Positions 34,763-48,695 of a stretch of 64,000 bases of DNA are shown here, piece after piece (within the stretch, counting starts at the first letter, position 1; every line of letters starts with the position of its first letter). The translations under genes were made by a program, and so were the position numbers. The notes under the pieces were generated by a model. The model searched no databases. It was not told where the DNA came from and worked only from the letters and a program-made list of their open reading frames with translations. This DNA is from Torymus aiolomorphi (Eukaryota > Arthropoda > Insecta > Hymenoptera > Torymidae). The stretch covers positions 60,747,975 to 60,811,974 of the forward strand of contig CM070877.1 in assembly GCA_036365515.1 (NCBI GenBank). The letters are read 5' to 3'.

Positions 34763-35900
34763 ATATGTCAAATACTTCTCAATTACTGGTTATAATATGT
34801 AGATACTGCCAGGAACTAATAATAAACACAGTAGAGGAGATAAGTATACAAAAACTGTTTTCCAAACTTTAATGTCAATTATCTCAGAATTAATTTTTTA
34901 ATAATTTTCAGGCAGGGCACGTAGCACTGCTCTGGAATGCTTTGACCACATGAATGAGAGTTTGGAGAATGTCTCTTTTATACATATTTATACTGAATAA
35001 GTGCGGCGGATTATGGAAATAGGCATCCAATTAATTTCTACGTATAGAAATCTCTGAAAAAATTTGAAAAATTATTAAAAAATTATTCATAGATGTATAT
35101 TAGCTAGAAGAATTCAACTTTTTCAATATCTGCTCTACTTATTCAGTGTAAATATATATAAATAAGATTTTCCTAACTCTCTCATTCATTTGGTCAAAGT
35201 GTTCCAGACCAGCGCTACGTTCCCTGAGGTGTTATACAAAAATTGATGCTTCAATCCAGTGGTTGTTACAGACTTATAAATCAAAATATAGGAGCCAGAA
35301 AGGTGCTAAAATATTATTTTTTATTTATATTTTTGAGGTATAAAGTTGTTTTCCTATATAGCTTTAAAAAAATAATTATCTGACTAATTATACTAAAACC
35401 TATTTTTTCAGGCTTTAACCCAGGCTTGCCCCCTTAATTGTAAATAGAACACATTGCACCGGTGCTCGAACCCTCTCCACTTTCGGCTCTTCTCTAAATC
35501 TATGCTTTTTACTTTTTATGCTCTCCTCTATCGTCCGTATTCGAGATCTATTTGTCTCTATTCGTATGTTATAATGAAATCAGAGTATAGTTACATCATG
35601 AATAGTTACATAATACATGAAATAATCGATTTGTTGTAGCATGTGTCCAGAATTATCAACATGTTAACAAAATTGTAGTCAAATTAAGGTGGCTTGGGAG
35701 CGAGAATTGGTCAGATTACTAAAATTTGTTTGCAATCGTTTGTTCACATTTTATAATGTAAGAAACGATATCATATAAAAATATGGATTATAAAGTAACA
35801 AAAAATTTTTTTCGACGAAATTTCAACATTGTAAAAGTAGATATCGTCTAATACAATAAATGATCTAATTTATTTAATTTAAAATTGGAAGGACTCATGA
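34763..35900. other. No recognised gene
   Basis: AT-rich DNA with short, low-complexity ORFs only. Confidence 0.5.
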
Positions 35901-35902
35901 AT

Positions 35903-35965
<63 letters not shown>

Positions 35966-36430
35966 TTATTCAGGTACTAAGGTCACGAGGCCCTACTTAT
36001 GTTAGTTACAACAAAGAAGGCTACTGTTATAAAGAGATAAATACCATGAATACATACAATGAATACAATACAATGAATCGTCCGCAGTTACATCAAAATA
36101 TAAACTAATACAAAAATATAATAAATAACAATACTAGAATATAAAAATTAAAATAGTGAGAAATAAATAAGTCTGTAATAGACACGCTGTATACACAGAT
36201 AGTGATATTACATTTACAATTTATTTAAAATACTACAAGATCTACTGAGGTATAAAATAAGACGTATGGTACAATACATAATAATAAAACGCCTAGTGTA
36301 GATATTCGAGCAAGATCATAATTAGTTCATCGAGTGTTTTAAAAGCGCAAATTTAAAACGACGACGTGCGTGTAGAGAACGCAAGTCTGTCCGGACTTGT
36401 TCCACAGATGAGCTACCCCTAGGCCGAAAT
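35901..36430 (-). mobile_element. LINE 3' end with (CT)n tail
   Basis: Read on the minus strand, a GGCCTCGTGACCTTAGTACC word and CTGAATAAATAAT precede a (CT)n tract (plus-strand GA repeat 35901-35962). This order is typical of the 3' end of insect non-LTR retrotransposons. Upstream (36350-36430) is a short arginine-rich, LINE-like C-terminal stretch with stops. It is 5' truncated and the family is not resolved. Confidence 0.5.
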
Positions 36431-36780
36431 ACCGCTGCAAGCATGAAGTATGAGATCAGTTTATTTCGAGATCACGGCACGACCGTCACTTTGATCCTAA
36501 ATTATCCATATCTCGTTATACAATATTGGTGAAATTACTGTGACAATTTCTATGTTTTTCGTACTTTTCTACTTTTAACAATTATTTTGTATACTTGTAC
36601 AATTAATTGTCAACTTCTAATTTCGAACCAATAGTGTATTATATTATATGTACGTTCTCGCTATAAAAACTATTCAATAATAATTATGATAAATAAATAA
36701 TTCAAGTTTAGATAATATAAATTCTTTATTTTTGTAATAATACTTTATTTCATGTATAGATTTACAAAAATTTTTTTATA

Positions 36781-37661
36781 ATAGTAGGGAAGAATGGGGC
36801 TATGTTGTACATGTGGCGATCTTAAACAAACCGAATATCTTTTTTGTAAATTGGTTTTTTCATCTATCGGTAAGGTAGACATAAATTTTTCGATACAATA
36901 CATATTTGGTAAACCTTTTTGATAGGCTACGGCCTTTTTTAAATTCTTAATGTCCACTTGTTGAATTTTCCGACCTTCTCTGTAAAATTTGTGGCCTGCA
37001 GAAACAGCGTACAAAATTACTAGGGAGGCAACGGACTCACATCAACTTTTTCATCATTTTAAACACACAAAAACTGACAATTTTGTATAAAAATTAAATC
37101 GGTAAATTTTACAATGAATAGAATATTTATATTTAAAGATTTGTTATCCTTGGGGTCAAGTTGTACAAAATAATAGGGGCGATCTTAAACATCCCGAAAA
37201 ATGTCAATTTGAATTTTTTGCAACATTTTCATGGTGCGCCGGTACCGCCGACGGTCATCAAACACTGTCAGCGACCTCAATGACTTGCGTGAAGCGATCA
37301 ACGAGGTTATAGTACCATTTGTCTTGTAACGTGTCCGCCCCGCTCCAAACAGTTATTCCACTCCGTCAGCGGCCGCTACGGAGCACTTCAGCTGCGAGCA
37401 GCGACAGCCGACGCGTGGACTCTTCTTCGCACCGAGCCGGGATTGCCACCGCCACTACCGATGAGCTTGCGCGAGGTTGCCAACGCCGCTGCCAGAGAGG
37501 AGCCGTCGAGCCACGATCGCTTGTATCGGCAGCAGACGAGAGGACGAGAGACGAGCGTGCTCGAGCGCTGACGGACTGGCCCGAGGAAGCAGCGCGCTTG
37601 TCGGTGAGCTGCCCGCCCGGATCTTGCCTTGCCGTATGCGCTCGAGGAACAGCAAAATCCT

Positions 37662-37699
<38 letters not shown>

Positions 37700-38746
37700 A
37701 AGAGTGCGTAAATCTTGTGCATGCCCCAGCCAGTGTCCACTCTGAACCTCCGCTGACTCCGTGCCGTCGTCGCTGTAGATGAGAAGCCGCGCCCAGCCGC
37801 CGGGATCAGCGAACAGCTGGAGCTTGAGAGCGAAAGAAAACGCCGTGTCGCAGCTCGTTTAGCCGCAGTACCTAGTAAGTCCCCTTTTGTTCCCCTCCCT
37901 CCGCCTAGTTACCCGCGTGTGTGTGCGCTCGCCCCGCGAAAACGCCTTCGAACCCCCTGTTCATTGCGTGTAGCTGAAGTTACGATAGTTGTGATACAAT
38001 AGATTGATGCGGAGTCAAACTGGCTCGAATGATTGCGCTAGCTGGATAGATGTATTATCATGTAATTGGGTACGAGTAGCGCGTATACCTAGCGCCCTAA
38101 ACTTGTGTATTTTTGATTATAATAAGACTAGTAGGCTTTTACCTTAATAAAGAGCATTGTTTAATTAACTGCGATATTCGTGGGTTTTTAATTCGTGTGC
38201 AAGTATCTGACGGATATATATGTTCTGTAATTGTTCACTTGGAGGAGAACTACTGCCTAGTAGGTTTTCCCACCTGCGGTTGTCCTGATTCCCAGCAATC
38301 GTGATAGTCGCCAGCACATGATTTTCAATCGTTACGCGTTGTCAATACTTAATATCACGTCAATTTTAAAATTTATAATTTTGCTTGAAAATTTTTAATT
38401 CTGCTTAATTAAAGGTATAAATATGAATTGTAAGTAATGAAAATAGGTTACATAGCTTTGCTTTATTTTTATAAATGTATTTAAGTGATTTTAAATGAAT
38501 GACCAAGTTGACCCCGAGCCATGTACAACTTGACCCCTACTGAGGAGTGAAGTTGTACAAAGCGTTTTTTTTTTTAATGTGAAAGTAAAAATATTAATTA
38601 ATGATATAATCATCCAAAAAAATTGATACGGTTTCTTGAAACCTCAAAGTTTACTCCTGTTCACTGAATAATTGTTTCTACGTAAAATAGACAGAGTAAA
38701 AAAATTTTTAAAATGAAGTGAACAAAATCGCCCCACTCTCCCCTAT
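36781..38746. mobile_element. TIR-bounded segment with subterminal repeats and GC-rich cargo
   Basis: The left end ATAGTAGGGAAGAATGGGGC and the right end GCCCCACTCTCCCCTAT are imperfect inverted repeats. The word AGTTGTACA or its complement recurs near both ends (about 36803, 37155, 38523, 38553). Inside, 37230-37960 is GC-rich with a (GA)n tract at 37658-37697 and a possible donor (CTA/GTAAGT at 37873). No transposase was recognised. A 90-codon minus-strand ORF at 36745-37014 is unidentified and overlaps the left end. Confidence 0.5.
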
Positions 38747-38841
38747 CCTGTTTCTTACAAACTTATTTGTTGATTTTTAAATTCTTTGTATGATGTAACA
38801 AAAAAAAACAAATATCGAAATAGCAAAATAAATTAATCATT

Positions 38842-40813
38842 CTACACAGTACGTGATTTCTTGTTATTCGGAGGATTTATATCTTCATCGCCGTCGTTAA
38901 TACAAACATATAATGCATCGTCTTCGTCGCGAGTTTGATGAAAATCGTGGCTTATGGCATGCATATTTTCGATAACAATTCCAATGTCACATTCGGTTTC
39001 GTCATCTGCAAAAGACACGTCTAGCACTTCAATATTTGCTCAGTTCTTTCGTTGGCAATATTTGCACATTATTGTGCAAGGTATTCCCAACTTCTTGCAC
39101 CTGCAATTATTTGTACTACATCCTTATTTGCAATTAGAAGATACTATCTTTATGATGTGTTTTGGGAGAATTTCTGTTGTGTGTATAGGCATTAATCCAA
39201 ATTTGGTGCGCTTCCAGCCCGTTGAATTATAATTCAAAAATTATTTCCACTGTTGTCGCTGGAAGTACACCCGGAAGCAATGCTCTGCCAAGGCTTCACT
39301 CATTGGTGGAAGGACGGCCGAGTTGAATATTTTGTTTATGGGTGATTTTCCTCCATAGAGTACTCTAATCAACTTTTCGCCAGCTTTTACCAAATCAGAT
39401 TTTGTTGCGTTCTCAGAATTAAAAATACTTATTTCATTTCGAATCTCATTATTATTGGATAAAATTTTTATCATCGTCGTTTTTCCTTGCTTAAAAAGGG
39501 CAGATGTTGTGTCACACCCTGAAAACGCATGAATGAACCCAACAACATCTTTCAACAATTCATGTTCAAAACTATTGCTATTAAAATATTTCGATTCTGA
39601 TTCTCCCTTCTTTGGTTTGTACAAAAATAAATTATTTTTACTTGGTCCTACTTCACACAATATTACCAAAAGATCGATATCTTCCCCCACAACGACTACA
39701 TTTTGAAATGAATCCGCATAATTTAAGGCAGTTCGAATAATTAAGGAATCTGCATCTTCTGGAGCTTCTTAAATAAAATGTCCGTGCTATCTAAATGTTC
39801 GTAAAATAAATTTATGAATCTTTTTTTATTTTTTTTCATTCTCAAAAATTTACCTTGAGGACTAGCAATATTGTTATTACTGCACTCAATTTCAGGGGCA
39901 GTACATTTATTCATTCTACGCAGCGTTTCTGCTGTTTTTGTACTTTTCTCGTTAAAACTGTCCGGATAGCCATCAAAAACTACGCAACAATTCTTTTTGT
40001 AATGCTCTGTTAAATAGTTAATATATTGTTTACAAATGTCACCATACATACTCCTACTATTTCAAATAATTCTATGTAAAAGAAAGCCACATTGACGATG
40101 TACATTGCACCACCAAGTTCGGCGCTCGGAATGGTGTCCATTGTGTTGAACTGATCAAAAAATTTTGAATTTTGCGTTTTTTTCATCCCATTATCATGAA
40201 AGAGCGCTACTGGATACAGGGCTAACTCAAATTTGAAACATTCTTCAAATTCAGAGTCGCTTTGATTTAACAGATTCTTTGAAAAATGATTGCTGGATCT
40301 TAATAGAGATCAATAATAATAATTTGTCAATACATATTTTGTACATCGTCTTTCTTTACATTTAAATTACGTAAAGTTTTGACTTAATTTTTGTTTTTAA
40401 ATTTGACATTTTGAATATTATTTGTCATACTATTGTCATAAGTTCCATACAAGTACATCCTATCTCATAAGCCTTATGGCAATTAACATCTACATCTCCA
40501 ATAAATCTGGAACTAATAGACATAATTTCCTTAGTCTTCGGGAAAAGATCGTGAGCAGTTTAATTCGCGCGTCGGCTGCATCAACCTGTTGGACGCTATT
40601 ACTATTGAAAGATAATTTACAATAATCAACTAAGCTTAAATTAACATCTAACAAATATGGCAAACAGAGAGTCCATTTTGTCAGAACGCTGTCTGTAACT
40701 CGTCTACCCCGAGTAAGTCCGCCAGTGCTATACATCGCTTTCACTAAAGTTTGTTTTATTGTCATATCAGTTCAAATACCACAATGATTTTTTCCGATCG
40801 CTTAATAGTAAAA
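38842..40813 (-). pseudogene. Nuclease-like/CXC family gene copy 1, 3' part
   Basis: This is the C-terminal half of a protein family I recognise from uncharacterised arthropod proteins. Readable blocks, going leftward: MTIKQTLVKAM and GGLTRGR (40765 on), an NCHKAYEIG region, a LYPVALF block (about 40230), VVFDGYP with STK and RR (about 39970-39900), GEDIDLLVIL (39690 on) and HAFSGCDTTSALFKQGK (about 39530). A cysteine-rich CXC-type end (GCSTNNCRCKK, about 39110-39060) and an acidic tail to 38842 complete it. The DG and ED/DxD acidic blocks suggest a PIN/FEN1-like metal-dependent nuclease (inference). Several stops and frameshifts make it a pseudogene. It is cut from its 5' part by the Copia element at 40819. 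Confidence 0.75.
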
Positions 40814-40818
40814 TATCC

Positions 40819-41192
40819 TGTCGAGATAAACGGGACTTCGAGTTCCCACTTTCTCATATATACAAATATAGGTCACGACATATAAAGTTGAGATGGCGCC
40901 ACGCAACAGCAGAGTAGCGCAGCGGACTGACTGCTGCGCTCTCCCCTACCGACGCCGTGCCTGCCGACGCCGTCGTTCCTGCCGCTCGCGCACTGGATGC
41001 GCTCGCTCTCTCTTCGTCAACCGCCGAGCAAGACGGACGCTTCTCCCGCTGCTACCGCAACCACGCTTCGCTACGATTTTGTGCTCGCTAATTCTTAGAC
41101 AAGCTGCTCATTATTACAACTTTGCCTCAAATAAAGAGCTTCGCTCAGTTTTGCCTTTTAAGTGTGTCTTCCTCATTAATCCTACTCCAACA
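40819..41192 (+). mobile_element. Copia 5' LTR
   Basis: Starts TGTCGAGATA, ends CTCCAACA. It contains CATATAAAG (TATA-like, 40880) and AATAAAGAG (about 41130). The 118-codon frame inside is an LTR artefact present in both LTRs. Confidence 0.95.
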
Positions 41193-41207
41193 GGTTATGG
41201 GCCCGGC
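41193..41207 (+). promoter_or_regulatory. Copia primer-binding site
   Basis: GGTTATGGGCCCGG directly follows the LTR. It is complementary to the anticodon region of initiator methionine tRNA, the usual half-tRNA primer of insect Copia elements. Confidence 0.85.
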
Positions 41208-42060
41208 AACGCCAGGAAAGGTTTTTTTAGAAGTGTGATTTGGTAAGTACCTGAGTCTTTTGGCTAACTTGAGACGCGCGGCCATTTTTTTCGAAGCAGT
41301 TTGTGCGGGAATATAGTAATAAACGCGATGTTAGTTTCTTTAGATTTAGATTAGACTCGGTAAAGTTATTTGAGCATTAGATTAGAAAGTATAATTAAGA
41401 AGCACAAATTAAATGTTTTTTGCTCAAAATGAATAATGGCGTGGGGCTGGTGTGAAACGTGAAATAAGTGCACGTGCGACAATTCTCAGAAACACTTCGT
41501 TTCTGAGAAGCTAAATGTTAGATAGTTAAATCTGTGTTTGCATTGAGAAATTAATAGAAGAAATTTTACAAACAAATAATATATAGATAGTTTCGTTTCG
41601 GATGTTTAAAAGCATTAACGATAAATAGAAGATAAAGTGAATTTCTCTCTCAATCTGTCGCGCGCATACACGTGTACACGTAATTTGAAATAGAAGTATT
41701 AGATCAGCAAAGTAAATAAACACTGGAATGACAACATGAGGCAGAGATGATACTGCCGTGCAGAGGATTCTCGACCTCATGTTAGTTTCTAATTCTCAGT
41801 GCGTATTGTGGCTTGCGTAAGTGTACGGCCGGCTCTCCGACATTTTTGACGCCATTGCTGTGCGTGACGTCACGTTCGGAGGGAGCACGAGCGCGGGCCC
41901 GATGCGTTACGGGAATGGCGACTAGCTTGGAACTTAGCTAGACTTGCTGTGCGGTCTAGTCTAGTGATAAGCAATATTTATATACTATCAAATTGTTACG
42001 TAGACTAAATGTTTGGCAATTGCAGGATTTAGAAGTTCCTAGAAGACGAAAAAAAAAATA

Positions 42061-43286
<1,226 letters not shown>

Positions 43287-43336
43287 AGTCGAATGTAACG
43301 GCTTCCTCAGTCAGAGCACAACTGTATCGCATCAAA

Positions 43337-46300
43337 ATGAACAATAAGGAAAAAGTTAATGATTTTAACGATAGATTTGAAACTATCATTAGAGATTATG
43401 AAAGCTGCGATACGGTGGTGCCACTGACGGAGGAAGAGAAGAGGTCAGCTTTTTACCATGCTGTCTCTAACAACTATCCCGAACTAAGGTCAGCTTCTCT
43501 AATTCTTAGACAAGCTGAAAATAAAGATATGACACTTGATGAGATAAAATCATTCCTATTGCAGTTAGAAGCAGAAAACAAAAATTTAGAGGAGGCAAGA
43601 AGGGCGGCGCCACGGGCGAACCTGGCCCAGAGGCCGTCAGAGGGGCGCACGGAGGGACACAATAGATGCTATAGATGTAACAGAACTGGTCATGTGTCCT
43701 CCGCGTGTCCCCTGGCGGAGTATGGGCTATGGTTCTGTTACATATGCCAGGGAGAGAAAGATCATAAAGGAACGGACTGTCCCAACAAAGGGGCAGCCGC
43801 TACTTCAAACAGGTTCGTGAATAAAGATCGATATATAAATAACACTACACAAAACAACACTACACAATTTAGAGGGAATAATAATTCTAGAGGAAGAGGT
43901 TATACAAGCAGAGGCGGTGGAATTAAACTCAGGGGGGGTGGCAGAAATAGAAGTAATTTTAGAGGGAGGGTCTTTAAAAGACGTGGGAATCGCGGCGTAC
44001 GCAGCGGATCTCAAACTGCCCTCGAACAAGGAGCAAGAGCTTATATCGCAGGTATGAATAATAGCAAAATAACTAAACCCACACAAACACAAATCACTTT
44101 TATCGCGGACTCAGGCGCTACCGATCACATAGTAAATAAAGGCATAATTTTAAGCGAGTTTAAACAATGCACGGGAGAAGTAATTAGAAGCGCTAATAAA
44201 AATGACTCGGCTAATATAGTTATAGATGGTAAAGGGAATTTAATTCTTAGATCGAATATAAATAGCGAAAATAAAATAATCCTAAAGAATGTAATATCTG
44301 CACAAGATATATCAGAAAATCGTATTTCCCTTAGACGCTTTGCAGATGTAGGATTAGGCATTTATTTAGATGACAAAACATTAACAATTTTTGATAAAAA
44401 TACAGGAGTAGAATATTTAACAGGGAAATATGAGAAGCCTAATTGGTTAATAACTCTAGATGCTGATAACCAAAATAACATTAACATTGAAAATTTAGAA
44501 CGAGAAAAATATTCATGCATGGCTAGGTTAGTTTCCTTGGACGAGTTTTTATTACAATCTCAGACGGATGACATAAATTTAGAGATAAATAATGATTTAA
44601 ATAATGATACAGAAAATAATTTAGAACAAATTAATGATGACACGTCTGAGATTGGGAGGGAGAATAGAGAAAAACTCGTTCAAACATGTAAAAATCCCAA
44701 TAACTCCCAAAACAATAGCGACTTTGACTTAGATGAAAATATATTAAACAGGAAAATTCATAATTTAGATAGTATGAAAATTACTGAATCTTTAGAAATT
44801 GCAAATCAGAATTTAAGAACCAAAGAAGATAATGAAAATAAACTAGACGATGGAATGCTTTGGCATATTAAATTAGGACACGCATCTCTTGGTTACCTTA
44901 AGCAATTGCAAAAAGTAAAAGAAAAATTAAAAGGTATTAAATTTGAAAAGTCAATTTTAGATTGTGAGGTGTGTATCATGGCAAAGATGGAAAAAATGCC
45001 TTTCTCAGAAAATAGAACAAGAGCATCTAGGCCTTTAGAAATGATACATACCGACACTATGGGACCTATAAAGCCAGCTTTATTTCCAGGCGGAAATAGA
45101 TTTATTATTGTGTTTTTAGATGACCATACAAGATTTGCAAAAGCTTATTCTGTCAAACACAAAAATGAAGCTGGTGAATGTTTAGAAAGATTCCTAATAA
45201 CCACTAGAAATTTATTAGGTAAAAACGAAAAAGTCTGTTATATCAGAGCTGACAATGGTACAGAGTTCACTGGAGGAAACTTTCTAGAGGTTATGAAAAG
45301 AGAAAACATTGAATACAATGTAGCACCTCCACATACACCTGAACTCAATGGTACAGCTGAAAGATTTAACAAGACTATACAAAATAAAATTAGATCATTG
45401 ATGATTGATTCTGGTCTACCGGAAAGCATGTGGATATTGGCATTAGAAGTTACGGTTCACATTTACAACAGAACCCCGCATAAATAATTAGATTTTGAAA
45501 CGCCAATACAAATGCTAACTCCTAAAACGAAATGCCATTTAGACAGAATAAAAAGATTTGGATGCATAGCCTATGCCAAAATACCTATAAATGAAAGAAT
45601 GTTTTCAGCAAAAGCAATCAGAGCCATTATGGTAGGATACTCGGCAACAGGCTATGTACTATGGCATCCGCCAACTAGAAAGTTTCTCCATTCTAGACAT
45701 GTTAGATGCAACGAAAAATTAGTTTATAGTAACATAATACCTGACAAACCTGAAATGTGCAACAAATGGGATGAGACAGAAAATTTAGAAGAAACAGAAA
45801 GAGAAGAAGCACTGTCTAACCTAAAAGAAAAAGAATGTATAGAGGAAAATTATCAAACAGATAATTCAGAGGAAAAACAACTAGAAATGGAAAAACAAAC
45901 AGAAGTAAAGCAAAAGAAGAGGAAAGCCGAAAGTAAAAACACAAACAATCTAGAAGTTAAGAAACGAAGTCTACCTGGTAGAAATGCTAAAACTCTCGAA
46001 AATAGAGAAAAATACATGGCAACTAGAAGAGCACAAAAAGAAAAATTATTAGAAGACACGAGTCTCACATTAATCAGTGATGACTCTGAAACAAGAAGTA
46101 ACAAAAATAATTTAGATGACGAACTAGGACATGTATTATTAGCATCAATCAATGAAGACCCCACTTCGTATCGAGAGGCTATGGAATCTAAAGATAAAAA
46201 GAAATGGCTTGGAGCTATAGATGAAGAACTTAACTCGATGCAAGAAAATAAAGTATGGGAAATTGTCGATAGACCCACTAAAACTATAGATGGTAAAAAG

Positions 46301-46753
46301 ATACATACCATAGACTCCAAGTGGGTATTTAAAAAGAAATCTGGAGAACACGGAGAAACAGTGCATAAAGGTAGACTTGTAATTAGAGGATTTAAAGATA
46401 GAAAAGAATACGAGTTAAGAGAAACTTATGCACCTGTTTCCAGACTAGCAGTAATCAGAGCAACGCTCGCGATTATTAACAAATATGATTTAGATGTACA
46501 CCAAATGGATGTAAAAACAGCCTTTCTGAACGGGGTACTAGAAGATGAAATTTACATGGAAATCCCCGATGGCCTAGAATGTGACCTAGAAACTAGAAAA
46601 ACTAAAGTATGTGTTTTGAGAAAATCTCTATATGGCCTAAGGATAAGTCCGAAAAGATGGAATGTCAGATTCTCAGAAGAAGCTTTAAAACTAGGACTTG
46701 AGAAAGACATCAACGAACCATGCCTTTTCACATGGAGAAAAGAGGCAAATTAG
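43337..46753 (+). pseudogene. pol: Copia gag-pol: capsid end, zinc knuckle, protease, integrase, RT start
   Basis: In order: capsid end; a CYRCNRTGHVSSAC zinc knuckle (about 43669) plus a second cysteine pair; a basic RGG-type stretch; a protease with DSGATDH (about 44108); a GAG-pre-integrase H-H-C-C (about 44870-44985); an integrase core with TDTMGP (45050), DNGTEF (45253) and a final E in NGTAERF (45348); and a reverse transcriptase beginning near VWEIVD (46254) with MDVKTAF (46506). TAA 45485 breaks the frame within the integrase C-terminal part; reading resumes in the same phase. At about 46740 the phase changes just before the YVDD box. Active-site residues look intact, so these lesions are young. 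Confidence 0.94.
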
Positions 46754-47811
46754 TTCTGCTAATTTTGTATGTAGATGATATACTCCTGGCTGGTAATGAT
46801 CGTCAAAAACTAGATGAAGTCAAAACAAAACTAAGTCTTGCATTTAAAATGAAGGACTTAGGTGAACCAGAGAATTTTCTTGGCATGAAAATTATCAGAG
46901 ATAGAGAAAATAAAATCTTGACGTTAAAACAAACAGAATATACTGAGAGAATCCTAGAACGTTTCAACATGAAAGACTGCAAGGCTCAAAGAACTCCAAT
47001 GGTGACTAGACAAGTCAAAAATAGAGAGTTAAGAAATGAGGAAAACGTAGAAAAATCAGATGACTTACTGCACAAAACCAAAGTACCTTATAGAGAAGCT
47101 ATTGGGAGTTTACTGTACTTAGCTGGTGCTACGAGACCAGATATAGCCTTTGCAGTGAATTATTTATCTAGACGTCAATTAAATGCAACCGAAGATGACT
47201 GGAAAGAGGTAAAGCGAATATTTAGATACCTCAGAGGAACCGCAGATCTTGGACTGATATATAAAGCCAAGGACGAAACCTTAGAAGCAATGACAGACGC
47301 AAGCTTTCGAGATTGGTCTGATTCATCGTCTACAAGTGGCTATATTGTAAAATTATTTGGAGATCCAATAATGTGGCGAAGCCACAAACAATCATATGTC
47401 ACTTTGTCTACATGTCAAGCTGAATACCTCGCGATGAGCGAAGCTTGCCAAGAACTTGTCTCTTTAGATAAAGCCATTAGAGATATCACAGGAAAAACGA
47501 TGTACCCAGTAACCATATGGTGTGATAATAAATCTGCCGGTGACTGCACTCAGAAGGACGGTAGTCATAAACTTAAAAACTTTGACGATAATTTAGAAGC
47601 AATTAAAAATAACTTAGAAAACAGAGAAAAGACTGGAAGTAAAAGTCACATGGCTATCACTCATGGAGATTACATAAAATCATGTGTGTCAGAAGGCAAA
47701 GTAATAGTTAGATGGGTTTCGACTAAAGAAAACGAAGCCGATATAATGACGAAACCACTCCCCTTTGATACACATAAATATTTGCGTGATAAAACTTTGA
47801 ATATAGAATAA
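46720..47811 (+). CDS. pol: Copia RT end and RNase H
   Basis: This phase carries LYVDDILLAGND (46766-46801), the reverse transcriptase catalytic box, the connection, and an RNase H with acidic residues in MTDASF (about 47289), AEYLAM (about 47423) and WCDNKSA (about 47519). It ends at TAA 47809-47811. It overlaps the previous ORF by 34 bases, so a one-base indel near 46740 separates the two. The first codons of this frame are therefore not a true start. Confidence 0.92.
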   Translation: MPFHMEKRGKLVLLILYVDDILLAGNDRQKLDEVKTKLSLAFKMKDLGEPENFLGMKIIRDRENKILTLKQTEYTERILERFNMKDCKAQRTPMVTRQVKNRELRNEENVEKSDDLLHKTKVPYREAIGSLLYLAGATRPDIAFAVNYLSRRQLNATEDDWKEVKRIFRYLRGTADLGLIYKAKDETLEAMTDASFRDWSDSSSTSGYIVKLFGDPIMWRSHKQSYVTLSTCQAEYLAMSEACQELVSLDKAIRDITGKTMYPVTIWCDNKSAGDCTQKDGSHKLKNFDDNLEAIKNNLENREKTGSKSHMAITHGDYIKSCVSEGKVIVRWVSTKENEADIMTKPLPFDTHKYLRDKTLNIE

Positions 47812-48125
47812 ATTGAAACTTAGAAGAACATTATCGTACACATATACACAACACATACAAAATAAGTAACATAAATATTTAGATGTTTACAGAAAAATTT
47901 TATTCTTTCTTTCAGAAACAAGTCCACCCAAAACTAACGGGGATCAAAAGAAATAAAACTTTTAGAGGAATTTTTTTTGAGTTGTATTTATTTTTTTCAT
48001 GTACTCTTCTTATACAATAAAAATTTGATTAAAACTATATAGATAAATTCTTAGATGTTTAATTTAGAACCGAATATCCAGATCCATATAGACGTTAGAA
48101 AGTGCGTGCCCTCGAAGGGAGGGAG
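47812..48125 (+). promoter_or_regulatory. Copia 3' untranslated part with splice acceptor and polypurine tract
   Basis: A strong acceptor-like TTCTTTCTTTCAG ends at 47915. It could serve a spliced Gag-only RNA, as Copia elements of Drosophila do. GAAGGGAGGGAG at 48114-48125 is the polypurine tract abutting the 3' LTR. Confidence 0.5.
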
Positions 48126-48499
48126 TGTCGAGATAAACGGGACTTCGAGTTCCCACTTTCTCATATATACAAATATAGGTCACGACATATAAAGTTGAGA
48201 TGGCGCCACGCAACAGCAGAGTAGCGCAGCGGACTGACTGCTGCGCTCTCCCCTACCGACGCCGTGCCTGCCGACGCCGTCGTTCCTGCCGCTCGCGCAC
48301 TGGATGCGCTCGCTCTCTCTTCGTCAACCGCCGAGCAAGACGGACGCTTCTCCCGCTGCTACCGCAACCACGCTTCGCTACGATTTTGTGCTCGCTAATT
48401 CTTAGACAAGCTGCTCATTATTACAACTTTGCCTCAAATAAAGAGCTTCGCTCAGTTTTGCCTTTTAAGTGTGTCTTCCTCATTGATCCTACTCCAACA
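48126..48499 (+). mobile_element. Copia 3' LTR
   Basis: Same 374 bases as the 5' LTR, apart from one A/G difference near 48485. Followed by TATCC. Confidence 0.95.
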
Positions 48500-48504
48500 T
48501 ATCC

Positions 48505-48695
48505 ATCTTTAACAAACTTTTTGAATTCAGATGCCATCATTTCACTTTTTAAATATAACATATCTTGTAAGTATAAATACGCAGATTTCGCATATAAAAA
48601 GTGGCCGGTAGCATGAAAGAAAAGTAAAATTTTTTTAATAGTATTTAAATGAAGTTGCCAACCTCCCATTCACTCGGCTTGAATAAATGTTTTAA
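48505..48695 (-). pseudogene. Nuclease/CXC family copy 1, middle part
   Basis: On the minus strand this reads KTFIQAE, a TGA stop, then GGWQLHL and a HATGHFLYAKSAYLYLQDM block, a conserved core of the family. It is bounded by the Copia target duplication on the left and the TTAA of the inserted TIR element on the right. Without those insertions it reads in phase from the 5' part and into the 3' part. Confidence 0.75.

Noticed and set aside
37319..37782. Overlapping alanine/arginine/serine-rich ORFs
   Set aside because: High GC and a (GA)n tract open all frames; no homology or start context.
40893..41246. 118-codon arginine-rich ORF
   Set aside because: It lies in the Copia 5' LTR and recurs in the 3' LTR at 48200; LTR sequence, not a gene.
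45853..46320. 155-codon minus-strand serine-rich ORF
   Set aside because: Antisense of the Copia integrase-RT linker.
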